Shown here: piece after piece, positions 17,501-26,509 of the stretch
Layout of the letters: every line of letters begins with the position of its first letter
How positions within the stretch are numbered: the first letter of the stretch is position 1
Origin: G965216255 sp965216255
GTDB lineage: Bacteria > Bacteroidota > Rhodothermia > Rhodothermales > Bin80
Assembly (NCBI GenBank): GCA_965216255.1
Contig: OZ244148.1
Span: 3,844,001 to 3,908,000, forward strand
DNA length: 64,000 nt
Reading direction: 5' to 3'
The notes under the pieces: generated by a model
Seen by the model: the letters and a program-made list of their open reading frames with translations, nothing else
Told to the model about the DNA's origin: nothing
Database searches by the model: none
Made by a program: the position numbers and the translations under genes

Positions 17501-20101
17501 AACGGCGACACCGAGGTTTCACTGGCAACCATGGGCGCCCGTAGGGACTTGCCAGCGGTTATCGTCAAACGTAAGCTTGACGACACGAAGGGTGCCGGCA
17601 CCGTAACGATTATGAGCAGTGACACCGTTCCCGCCGGCGTAGGGTCGAACACGAAGAAGTACCTCGACATGGTGGGCCTACTGGCCCAGACGGTTCAGCA
17701 TGGAAATGTTGCAGTTGATGCGACGGTGGAGGTGCTTATTGTTGCTTCGATGCTCCTCCAGGAGGATGGTAGTATTGCGCTTGCCGCTAATGCTGCAAAT
17801 CTGAATACGGATGAGCGGCCGATTCCGCAGTCGCTAATCGTAGGTGGCCCGGGTGTGGAAGGGATGCACATGCAGATGGGAGGCACATTGATGGCCAACG
17901 GCGGCGAAGTGCATGTGAATGGAGCGTTCATGCTTGGCCAAGAGGCGGTGGAGGATACAGCCGGGACCGTGACTACGCTGCCTTCCAGTGGCACATTTAA
18001 CTTGGGAGGCGGCACCCACGTCGTGACGGGTGACTTCAGCGTGGCCGTAGATGCGGCCCCAGGTAACCAGAACAGGTACATCCACGGCGACGGCTGTGCC
18101 GGCGATCGCGCCAATGTTGTTTCCGGCAGCACTATGGTAGGCGGAGACTATTCCTTTTTTGGCACGGGCGAATGTGAAGAAGATGAGCAGTACGATCCGG
18201 GCGAGCAGGGCCTTTCCGGCGACGTCACGTTTTTCGGTTCGGAAATGCAGTCGGTCATGCATGCTGCGGATCCTGATGCCTACTTCGGGTCGGTGACCGT
18301 GCAGTCGCTGAGCGCCGAGGGCGCCGGGGGTATCGTGCTTGGCGGACCCGTTGTGCAGAACGTGCATGGAACACTAACGCTGCGGCGTGGCCTCGTTGAT
18401 ACGGTTGACGAAACCTTCATGTGGACCATGTACAATACGGGCATTGAATCAGATCTGGCAGGCCGGAATAGTGCCAGTGCGGGTACAGTTATGCTAGGAT
18501 CCCGTGATAGTTACGTCAATGGGCCGATCGCCCGTGCGGTAGGCGAAGGCAACGCTGGTGGCGGTGTGGTTACGGGCGGGTACCTGTTCCCGGTCGGTTC
18601 TGCGAACGCAGACGAGACGGCTTCTCGGATGGTAGATTCCTTCCGGCCGCTGATCCTGCAGTTCCCGGATGATCTCGGGGCCACCCGTGTAGCGACGGTG
18701 GATTACGTCCAGCAGTTGTCCGCTGACTTGGTTCAGTGGCCTGAGGATGGTATGGTCGTGGACGGCGTTGGGGGCAGTACGCTGACGCTCGATGCACTCG
18801 CCGACCAGTTTTGGCTCGTCGTCTTCAACCAGATTCCGGCACATGACCCGAACATTCGGGTTGCCGCGGAAGGCCTTCCGAACGTGTTCGATGCGAAGGG
18901 TCTGCGTTTAGTGCAGTGGGATTGCGACCTGACGAATCTCTTAGTGCCGCCGTCGAATCCCAGATTGGCGGGTATATACGATTTGGAGGATGATGAGACG
19001 GACACGGATGACAATTCTTTCGCCGTCAATGACCGCATCAACGGTGTCCTGAACCTGACGCAAGAAGGCGTAGAAGTTGGCATGTGCAATATCATCGGCG
19101 TTGCCTCCAACTTCCTGCAGAACCCGATCAATATACCTCAGGTAAACAGTGGGTTCGCCAAGGTCCAGTACATTCAGAACGTTGCTGATACGCCGGTAGA
19201 TGTCTACGTGGATGGGAATCGCGTTGGTAATGACTGGGTATTCCAGTCAGCTACGCAGTTCGCAAACGTGGTAGGCGGCGAGCACACGATCGAAGTCGTT
19301 GCAGCTAGTGATCCGGACAACTCCAATCCGATCGCGTCTATGACGGAGAGCTTCAAAGATGAAGGCAATTACAATGTCATCGTGCACGGAGACGGCTCGG
19401 AAGTCAGCATAAAGGTGGTCGATGGTGTGCGGATGGGAGCCATGGATGAGAACAGCGTTGAATTCTACGTTGTTCACGGGGCGCGCGAATTGGGTCCGGT
19501 GGACATCCGGATTATCAACCCCATCGATAACTCCGAGGTACTGGAGCTTCTGGCTAACAACATCGACTGGGACGATGTGGGAGAGTATATCACGCTTGCA
19601 CCGGGCGGTTATAACTTCGAGATTACGACGGCGAACAATGATCGTCAGATCGACGTCTTCCGACTCAGGCTGCAGCAGTTCCGCCAGCAGACATTCGTGC
19701 TTAACCTGTCCGGCAGTGGCAAGTCCTCAGCCGAAGGTGTAACCATGATGGGTGTCGAGCAGGATGGCAGCACCTTCTTCCCGGACGTGATCACGTCAGT
19801 GGACGCTGGGGAGGAACTACCGGACGAGTTCGGGCTGCACGGCAACTACCCGAACCCGTTCAACCCGGCTACACGGATCCAGATTGATCTTCCCGAAACT
19901 GCGGAAGTGACCATTCAGATCATTGACATGCTGGGCCGTAACGTAATGACGTTGCCGGCGCGGGAGATGGAAGCCGGTTCGAAGCGTGCGGTAGAGGTTA
20001 ATGCTGTAAACCTGGCCTCGGGTACGTACCTGTACAAGGTGATTGCGAAATCCGCATCAGGTGTTAACATCGATACGGGTCGCATGGTACTGGTCAAGTA
20101 G
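14534..20101 (+). CDS. Giant secreted protein with DUF4397-like and T9SS sorting domains
   Basis: 1855 residues. The signal peptide ends at about residue 28 (TAWAQRN). Residues about 30-1500 are low-charge, Gly/Thr/Ala-rich strands with many repeats such as 'LTVNSLLEIDSGQI', 'VTLGEPVTIEEHLYLANG' and 'TLRRGLVDTV', consistent with a beta-helix or adhesin-like stalk. From about 1535 a DUF4397-like domain follows ('AKVQYIQNVADTPVDVYVDG'). The last 90 residues are a type IX sorting domain: 'HGNYPNPFNPATRIQIDLP', 'VTIQIIDMLGRNV', 'SGTYLYKVIAKS'. It would be secreted through the T9SS and fixed to or released from the surface. A strong terminator follows at 20124. It is flanked by mobile-element debris but is itself intact. 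Confidence 0.85.
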   Translation: MKHLTTAMRSMTTLLLFVMIGASTAWAQRNFYVERNGVSVSTFPPGDDECTIEAPCDLYSGLNDVTNGDTVFVRVRESGAMTRLDDDLKIYKDISIGIYDEDDGDVTSGMIAVEGDIEFGATVTVLGGTRLYLEGDVAVSASIADSLLGAVTLGGSGSLTLTLRTCNAANGYVAQDLTVIDDVEVELLSPGSCAGGLVIAESLTVEDGSTLDMGSARLRIEPTAMTMNGGVSIEAGSSIEGSEHLELRPQAAGVVTTGTAGNPAADAPFFTVTWEPDDTDPAPTAYDECNNGVEDYEYSPDEDSGTRYYSPREDARCRRTLRPDFTVGVVAEYTAAVAEVLGDNPETTEIEDDFVEIAYVQGSIKVIRFTVSQGFANNAGDCYKITGGGTLELDIMKEEQGGVCIAVPEVGDGGTSINRAGGLFFTETTQFDGRFRNHGNARTEFWRLQTLSEDLEINGVEPGVDPADAANIAGAIGSTSIPMADCLEDETAHGRTAGVFIYSAARIVGDVILTGTDTVDDPDTEDVDEGTACREGLHFSGDADPSTGNGPTVDLDTKGTIMSSVLGAFESTGSSYVRLGAHNRFHDVAFEDDVISDGLTMFDLAHPATYVEMPDNLCGMSDVGGRGNAIVFAGDLDQDVRTTGEVANLSLEAVRVIKTGDAEVLLHRGTLTVNSLLEIDSGQITTDGKLIIGPIGALKLGSGGSLSKGSGTVAYSGADGGPKTIHYTGTGDITTGDEIMPPAGEPETATALTSLEVSVSGTVTLGEPVTIEEHLYLANGMLNTGGTALTLTRGVIVHHGSGDIVDASNSVVFPGGASYDPAIHGLTMAYKAGSRTAGNAFRSAATAELAPMHVSNVVIDGTHCETNPAIMLNAGFSRVDGNILVTRGALDLAGQHLVVFSAEDASQEITVTALGYICDSGAGLGCASGAAQRETDVIESIADGLRAIRTNDDARVRTELQRNLASMKQSWSQASKSASRTPGAIHFAGNGDTEVSLATMGARRDLPAVIVKRKLDDTKGAGTVTIMSSDTVPAGVGSNTKKYLDMVGLLAQTVQHGNVAVDATVEVLIVASMLLQEDGSIALAANAANLNTDERPIPQSLIVGGPGVEGMHMQMGGTLMANGGEVHVNGAFMLGQEAVEDTAGTVTTLPSSGTFNLGGGTHVVTGDFSVAVDAAPGNQNRYIHGDGCAGDRANVVSGSTMVGGDYSFFGTGECEEDEQYDPGEQGLSGDVTFFGSEMQSVMHAADPDAYFGSVTVQSLSAEGAGGIVLGGPVVQNVHGTLTLRRGLVDTVDETFMWTMYNTGIESDLAGRNSASAGTVMLGSRDSYVNGPIARAVGEGNAGGGVVTGGYLFPVGSANADETASRMVDSFRPLILQFPDDLGATRVATVDYVQQLSADLVQWPEDGMVVDGVGGSTLTLDALADQFWLVVFNQIPAHDPNIRVAAEGLPNVFDAKGLRLVQWDCDLTNLLVPPSNPRLAGIYDLEDDETDTDDNSFAVNDRINGVLNLTQEGVEVGMCNIIGVASNFLQNPINIPQVNSGFAKVQYIQNVADTPVDVYVDGNRVGNDWVFQSATQFANVVGGEHTIEVVAASDPDNSNPIASMTESFKDEGNYNVIVHGDGSEVSIKVVDGVRMGAMDENSVEFYVVHGARELGPVDIRIINPIDNSEVLELLANNIDWDDVGEYITLAPGGYNFEITTANNDRQIDVFRLRLQQFRQQTFVLNLSGSGKSSAEGVTMMGVEQDGSTFFPDVITSVDAGEELPDEFGLHGNYPNPFNPATRIQIDLPETAEVTIQIIDMLGRNVMTLPAREMEAGSKRAVEVNAVNLASGTYLYKVIAKSASGVNIDTGRMVLVK

Positions 20102-20123
20102 CAGAAGGCCTGAGTAGGTAGTC

Positions 20124-20162
20124 AAAGCGCCCCGGTGCCCATGCGGTGCCGGGGCGCTTTTG
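20124..20162 (+). terminator. Rho-independent terminator of the giant secreted protein gene
   Basis: An 11-bp perfect stem, AAGCGCCCCGG paired with CCGGGGCGCTT, separated by a 13-nt loop and followed by a T run. It begins 23 bp after the stop codon. Confidence 0.85.
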
Positions 20163-21969
20163 GTTTATGCTACCTGTAGACAAGGATGGGAGATAGGTGG
20201 CTCCCATGCCAACGGTGCTATGGCATGACGGGGGAGCAAGCGGGCTGTGGTTGGTGGTCACAATGTGGACTCGCCGCATTGGCGTGTGGAAGTGCCGTTT
20301 GAGCGCAAATGCGAGGCGCTGGGGTGCCGACTTCTCAGAAGGTTCGCCGCATTTATGGATTCAGCGATAGGGAGGTTCTTGCTTGGGCAGTGGAAAGGCC
20401 TATGGAGGTGGCAGAGGTCGTAAGTAGCTGCGTAGGTGGCAGCTTGCGAGGGGATGCGCTCTGCAAAGCATATGCTTGGTCTCCGGGAACGGATGGTAGG
20501 CGGCCCGTGCCGGATTGTTTGGAGCCGCTGGTCAAACGTGTGGTGTGCATGGATCGGAAGCACTATCCAAAAAGCGTTAGGCGTCGCCGGTTGGTGCAGG
20601 ACAGGTCTCTGCAACTCGGTGAATGTATCTGCAACGAAGTGCATGATGATTGCCTGGTGAGCTGAGGTGGCGACCCGAAGAGCGCGTAAGGACCGGGTGC
20701 GTGCGTGCCTTACGGGTGCTAGCGGTCGTCTATATGGTACATGCTGGATGTGTACCGGCATCGCGGGTATGGTGTGGCGCTATCCCGGGCGTGGATCCAG
20801 CCAGGATTTTGTAGAACGACGAGATCGGCCAATCTGGTTCTACCCGGGGTGTTACAGCGGAAGATGGGCGGAAAGCCGCGTTACCGTTGAAGGGCCTGGA
20901 TGGCCGAGCCATGTGCCAGGGATTGCGAAATCCTCTTGTAGTGGGAGGGCGGCGCGGGCATTCCATCCGGGCCGGCGCATAAGACGGTTAGCCGCGCCGA
21001 ATATCTGTAGAAAATTCTGCTTTGCCGTGACTTTGGGAGACCTTCTGTCTAAAGGCGCGACCTATTGTGCGCACCAGACGCTCCTCGTACGGAAAAGCGT
21101 GGGCTCGCGGAATGGCCGGTTCTGCGCGGCTGGGTGCTCGGGCGTACAGGGGGCGATGGTGGATCTGTGCCAGGGATGTCAATTCCGGCGTTTATTCTTG
21201 TTTCTGGCAAGTTGCGAATGATTACTAGTGCCCCTCCTGAAGCAGGGCAGCGGGCCCATACCTGGCGTCGCTAGGACCGACGGGTGAGGCGGCCAGGCGC
21301 GGCACGTTGAATTGGCGCCACGAGAGACGGGTGCCAGGGTCCGCTGACTTCGGCACAGCGCGTGGTAGTGCTTGCGAGGCAGGCTCAAGTGTCGTAGCAA
21401 TCCAAGGCAGCGAGTCAGACTTTCGCTTGGGGTGCAGGTCACGGCAGCTACGCCGCATCATGGATTTACTGGAGAAAGGTTTGATGTGTGGCCAGAATAG
21501 TCAGCAGGCCGATTGCGGCTGCCAAGGAATGTGTGTGCGCGGTTTGATCCGTAACTTGGCGTTCTTGGTGAAACAGATCGGGCACGGTATTCGAGTGGAA
21601 TGCTCGCAGGCATGGTTACGGCCTCGTGGGATGCAGGCCACGTTCCCGCACGTCGGCAAGCCGGAAACAGGAATACAAAAGGCCGCCAAGTAGCATCCGG
21701 GAAATACGCCTCTGCGGCCGACGCTTTACTAGGATCGTTTCGCGTTTGTGGTCTCTTGGTGATTCGCTTCCGAAGCTATGCACGGAAGACTCGAAATCAC
21801 GGCCTGCGCCGCCCGGGCGATAGTTCCGTGACCAGGGGCATTCGGGCAATCCGTGAGATAAGGTTGTACCAGGTGCGGTGCACGGGAGCGCGCCGCACGT
21901 GAAGAATGATCTCGCCTCGCCTGTCATGCTGCCTGGCCATCTGGCTGTGCGGTTCCGCATGCAGCTACG
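20163..21969. other. Long stretch without recognised genes
   Basis: About 1.8 kb between the terminator and the left end of the second IS256-like element. Open frames exist on both strands (the longest about 184 codons), but their translations are rich in Arg, Cys and Trp with no domain pattern, no consistent start context and no family resemblance. I see decayed or non-coding DNA. Confidence 0.5.
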
Positions 21970-23385
21970 CGAGAAACAGTCAAATCTTGGGTCAGCAGAA
22001 TGCCGCGGCATGGGATTGGGGAATTAGAATTAGGCGGCTTGTTTGTCTGCTTCTACGCTGTACTCGTGTGGGGTTGTTTCCAACACACGGATGAGCAGCT
22101 GCGATCCAGTCAGCCTCCGCCAGCGTTTCTGCGCTTCCCGGGACAGCTTGTAAACCATCATCAGCGTCGCCTCCCGGCTGCCACTTCCCTTGGTTTGCCG
22201 CGTACGTTTCCCTGCGCTCGCAAACGTGGACTCAATAGGATTCAAACTCCGAAGGTGAACCCAGTGTTCGGGCGGGAACTGGTAGAAACTCAAGAGCTCC
22301 TCTTGATCCTTGCGCAGACAGGTGAGCGCCTTCTCGTAGGCGCCTCCGAAGAGATTCTCGAAGGTATCGAGCGCCTTCAGGGCATCCTTCCTGGACGGTG
22401 CCGTATAGATGCCACGGAGCCTCTCTTTCGCAGCCCCCTGCAGCTTCTTGGGCAGCTTACCCGGCACGTTGGCCGTCTTGTGCACCCAGCATCGCTGTTG
22501 TAGCGTGGAGGGATATACTTCTTCCAACGCAGCCCAGAAGCCCAGGCCTCCGTCTGCTGTGGCCGCCTTAGGCGCTACGTCCAAGCCTCGTTGTCCAGCA
22601 ATAACTCCTTCCAGGACAGCCTGCTTTCCCGCTCTCCGTCCAGAAGTCCTACGAGTTCTTTGCTTCCATCAGGCGTAACTCCAATAATAACAAGCATACA
22701 CGGGCGCTCGTTTCCCATGCGGACATTGAAGTACAGCCCGTCAGCCCAGAGGTAAACATACCGTTTGCCCGCGGGGCCCCGCTTGTTCCATTGCCGGTAT
22801 TCCTCTAGCCAGGCCCCATTGAGTCGGCTGATCGACGATGGCGACAGGTTGCCAGCTTGCGGCCCGAGTATGGCCTCCAGGGCCAGAGGAAAGTCGTTGG
22901 TCGAAACTCCCCGCAGGTACAAGGCCGGAATAAGTGCATCAGCCGATCTTCGATCGGCCAACGACGGACTGCGGCGCATATAGCGCGGCAGTACGGCGCT
23001 GGTGAAGGTATGCCCTGTTCGAGGGTCACGGATATGGGGCCGCTGGATCGCCAGCGGGCCCGCACCCGTGAGGATTTCTCTCTGCGGATGGTGGCCATTG
23101 CGTTTGACGACTCGGTGGCCGCGCTCATTCCGCAGGTGTGCATGGGCCTTCACGTAGTCGTCGGCTTCCCGCTCGAGCGCTGCCTGAAGCATGCGCCGGG
23201 CAGAGCTTCGCACCAAGTCATCCAGGGTGCTGAGTGCCTCCTCACGGGTAAGGAGTGAGTGTACGTTGGATTCTATTGGATCTGTCATACGATGTAGTCC
23301 GGATATGCCCGTCTAGGGCGATTGATGGGTACTCCACAAAGATACGCCGCGGCATTCTGCAGACCCAAGATGTGACAGTTTCTCG
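21970..23385 (-). mobile_element. IS256-like insertion sequence, copy 2 (defective)
   Basis: About 1416 bp with inverted ends of roughly 40 bp. The left end starts CGAGAAACAGTCAAATCTTG at 21970 and the right end, read inward from 23385, starts CGAGAAACTGTCACATCTTG. Both continue through AGAATGCCGCGGC. The transposase reads on the minus strand. The right end abuts IS21 istA sequence, so the element probably inserted into an IS21 copy. Confidence 0.8.
22030..23288 (-). pseudogene. IS256 (mutator)-family transposase, frameshifted
   Basis: The N-terminal 230 or so residues run from ATG 23288 (MTDPIESNVHSLLTREEALS) through 'RRSADALIPALYLRGVSTND', 'YLWADGLYFNVRMG' (first catalytic Asp region) and 'LVGLLDGERESRLSWKELL'. 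The frame is lost near 22590 ('LLLDNEAWT'). It resumes in another frame as 'KAATADGGLGFWAALEEVYP', 'QRCWVHKTANV' and 'HLRSLNPIESTFA' (catalytic Glu) to a stop at 22030. All three catalytic regions are present but split by one frameshift, so the enzyme is inactive unless a frameshift rescues it. It is better preserved than copy 1. Confidence 0.85.
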
Positions 23386-24215
23386 TGCAGGTGCGCTCCG
23401 GCTGCACCCTTCGATGAGCTGTGCGGTACGCAACCTGAAGCGCAAGAGCGGTGAAGACTTCACCGAACGCTATCAGGCACTGCTGCGCCACTACGGGATG
23501 GACTCGCGGCATACGCAGCCGGCGAGTCCACATGAGAACGGGAAGGTTGAACAGCGGCACCACCGTCTGAAGCGGGCCATAAAGAACGAGCTCATCCTTC
23601 GTGGCAGCAACGATTTCGAGAGTCGGCAGGCCTACGAGGCCTTTCTCGAGAAGCTGTTTGGGCAGCTGAATGCGGAGCGCCAGGAGCGCTTCAAAGAGGA
23701 GAAGGCCTTCCTGGGCCGCTGCCAAAGCGGCGCCTGGAGAGCTACAAGCGCTACCGCGTGCGGGTATCCAGGGGCAGCACGATACGCGTGAGAAAGAACA
23801 GCTACTCGGTGAGTGTATCGACGTACGCGTCTTTGGCGAATGGGTCGAGGTGTGGTATGGGCAGCGCCTTATGGAGCGTATGCCGCGGCTCTTCGGCGAG
23901 GGCAAGTACCGGATGGAGTAGCGTCACGTGATCGACTCGCTGGTGCTGGGTCCGGGAGCGTTTGCCCACTACCGGTACCGATCGGATCTCTTTGCCACGC
24001 ACCGGTTCCGGATGGCCTATGACGCGCTGCGGCGCACGCATAAGGAGGCTCACCGGGCAGACATGGCCTATCTGCGCGTCCTGCATTTGGCGGCCAGGGA
24101 GCGCGAATCGGGCGTGGATGCGGCCCTCAGCGTCTTGCTTCAGCGCAGGGAGGCCATTACGGAGCAGGCTGTACGAGAATGGAGACACCGGTGCAGACTC
24201 CGGCTCTTTGTGTAG
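23386..24215 (+). pseudogene. IS21-family transposase IstA, truncated and frameshifted
   Basis: The readable part starts right at the IS256-like right end: 'AVRNLKRKSGEDFTERYQAL', 'PHENGKVEQRHHRLKRAIKN' (end of the integrase core with its Glu) and 'FLEKLFGQLNAERQERF'. The frame shifts near 23730 to 'VRVFGEWVEVWYGQRLMERM', meets an in-frame TAG at 23919, and continues 'RHVIDSLVLGPGAFAHYRYR' to about 24215. The N-terminal two thirds are absent. Several lesions make it non-functional. Confidence 0.8.
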
Positions 24216-24299
24216 CGGCTTCTGTGGTGGATCTGCGCTGTTATGATGGCCTTCTGGAGCAGGCCACGATGGCTGCTCTTTCGGTGGAGGCGGCGCCAT

Positions 24300-25093
24300 G
24301 CAGACGCCGCGACAGCGGATCTGGAGCGGGCTGTACACACGGGACTGAAGGATCTGCGCTTGCCGGCCATACGGGCCTGTTACCAATAGAAGGCCGACTT
24401 GGCCCGACGGGAGTCGATGAGCGCTTCCTGCTGGAGCTCATAGAGCAGGAGCAGCAGCAACGACATAGCAACCGTATTCATCGCTGGTTGCACCAGTCGC
24501 GGCTGCCACTGCAGAAGACGCTGGACACCTTCGATCGGGGCCGGTTGCCGGTACGGATAGACCACCACCTGAGCGTGCTCTTGGAGGGAGGCTTCTTGGA
24601 GAGCCGGCAGAACGCTCTGGCCTTTGGGCCTCCCGGCAGTGGCAAGACGCACCTGTTGTGTGCCCTGGGCCGGGAACTGATCTTCCAGCGGCGTCGCGAA
24701 TACCATTGCAGCACGCTCGTGCAGGAGATGCTCAGGGCCAAACGGGAGTTGCGCCTGCCACAGCTCCTGAAGCGGCTCCCGCGCTACCAGGCGCTCACCA
24801 CCCGTGACATAGGGTACGTCCAGCACAGCCGGCAGGAGACGGAGGTGCTGTTCCTGCTTTTGTCGCAGCGCTACGAACGGGGCAGCGTTCTACTGACGAG
24901 CAATCTGGCGTTTTCGCAGTGGGGGCGCATCTTCAAGGATCCGATGACCACGGCAGCGGCCATAGACCGGCTGGTACATCACAGCGTGATTCTGGAGTTG
25001 AACCTGCCCAGCTATCGGCTGGAGGTCTCTAAGAGGCGCCAGGAGGCCGATCATCAAGCAGAGCCCGCTCCCGCAGAAGCCTTGCCGTCCTGA
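24300..25093 (+). pseudogene. IS21-family helper ATPase IstB, frameshifted
   Basis: IstB is the AAA+ partner of IstA. The N-terminal 'LKDLRLPAIRACYQ' lies in one frame at about 24345 and is stopped by a TAG. The rest lies in another frame: 'LLELIEQEQQQRHSNRIHRW', Walker A 'GPPGSGKTHLLCALG' near 24627, and 'SVLLTSNLAFSQWGRIF' (sensor 1 region) to the stop at 25093. The classic Walker B after 'TTRDIGYVQHSRQETEVLF' is changed: usually Asp-Asp/Glu-Leu/Phe-Gly, here 'RDIGYV'. Broken along with istA. Confidence 0.8.
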
Positions 25094-25360
25094 CGCCGTC
25101 CTCGCGCTCATAGCTACTCCTGACCCGCCCTAGGCCTCCAGGACAGACGCGGTCCTGCCACATGCCGCGTGCAGACCGCTGACCTGTTCGGCGGGCGGGA
25201 GGAACTCATGCAGTCCCGGCCTTACGCGAACGCAGCCGTTTCCAGGGGCCATGCGTCCCTCCGGTCGTTACCCGTGCCGGCCGGGGTCAAAAAACCGAAC
25301 TCGGCCTTCCTTCTTAACCACTTCTTAATTGTCGTCGATGCCCTTTACTATTGACGTTGA
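25094..25360. other. Gap after IS21 remnant, no gene seen
   Basis: About 265 bp. The right end of the IS21 element must lie here or be lost; I could not identify a matching inverted end because the left end of IS21 is missing. An AT-richer patch lies at about 25285-25350. Confidence 0.35.
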
Positions 25361-26095
25361 TCACTGGTGAATAATCCGGGTTAATGTTGTCACATCGATG
25401 GCTCCAAAGTACAATACTCCGTTTGGTCCGATATCCATATCAAGCGGCGATGCTACTTGAGAAGACCCTTTATAATTGAGATCCGAGTCAAAGTAGTGCA
25501 TGGTGTTAGCAGGTCCATTATCTGATCCTATCAGATCGCCATCTACCAACGCCAAATGATCTGGGCCACCGGCAAATTCTCCAGGGGCCATGCCTTGGGT
25601 ACCGACTCGTCTTACCAAACGCCCCTGTGAATCGTACTTGCTTACCGTAAAGCTATTGTTGTCGGCAACATATATACTGCCATCGTCCGCCACGCGAACA
25701 TCAGTGATGCTGAAAAACTCTTCTATGGACAGAATTTCGTGAAGCGCAACAGGCTGGGCACTAGTCTGCATGGTTGAGTCGAGAATGTCCGACAGTGGCA
25801 CCCACGCTACAGCTAGTATTAGGCGCAACCCATAATCATAGTGTCTCTTGCATACTCGGTATGCATTCGGTAGTCTAGGAGCGTGACGGGCATTGCGAGG
25901 TGGGTGGTAGGGACGAAAAAGCAAAGCGTAAGGTACATTCATCATACTCAGGCGTGTTCCACCTATCGGAGAGCCGTTGCGTTTGCCACAGGTGGACTCG
26001 ACGACAGGTGCGGATCTGTGTGCCTTCGGGTTAACGTATTCGGGCAACTGATCGGCTGTATACAGGTGCTCCAGCCCGCGCAATACCCTTGGCAC
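25361..26095 (-). pseudogene. Truncated 6-bladed beta-propeller protein
   Basis: The C-terminal half of this frame reads like NHL/6-bladed propeller blades: 'ITDVRVADDGSIYVADNNSF', 'VSKYDSQGRLVRRVG', 'GMAPGEFAGGPDHLALVDGD', 'LDMDIGPNGVLYFGAID'. It stops at 25361 after only two or three blades, whereas such proteins are usually 350-400 residues. The first 90 or so residues have no family character, and the true start is probably near a hydrophobic segment (RLILAVAWVPLSDIL, around 25810). Likely a gene fragment cut by the neighbouring IS21 decay. Confidence 0.5.
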
Positions 26096-26509
26096 ATTGC
26101 CTCGATCCTTGGGATTGAACCGGATCTAATCGAGGGGCACTTCGCCAAGCTGAAACTGCGGCTCCCGGGTGACTCTCATGGCAACAAACGCTCGAATGTT
26201 GGGACAAAAGGGGCCAAAATACTGCAGATAACGGCTATAGGATCGGAAAATGGCAAGACAATTGCAGAAACAACAGGTCTACTGAGGCTGTACTGCTACC
26301 GGGGCCTACGCTCCAAAGAAGCCGCCGAAGTGCCTGAGAACACGGAACTTATAACGGGTACCGACAAGCCATCAATAACCTGAATATGTAACCCTTTGCC
26401 TAGTTATGGCGTTTTCGGGCAAGCATTAATTTTCGTGACGGGCGGCATGGCATCCGGAAGGTTCCTCTAGGCGCATGAAAATCATCCGTTATTTGGCCGA
26501 CGGGCACAG
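26096..26509. other. Intergenic region without recognised gene
   Basis: About 410 bp upstream of the propeller fragment and downstream of the DUF4097-like gene. The open frames on both strands show no family pattern. Confidence 0.4.

Noticed and set aside
20309..20665. 118-codon plus-strand frame as a gene
   Set aside because: Arg/Val/Cys-rich with no domain pattern and no good ribosome binding site, in a decay zone.
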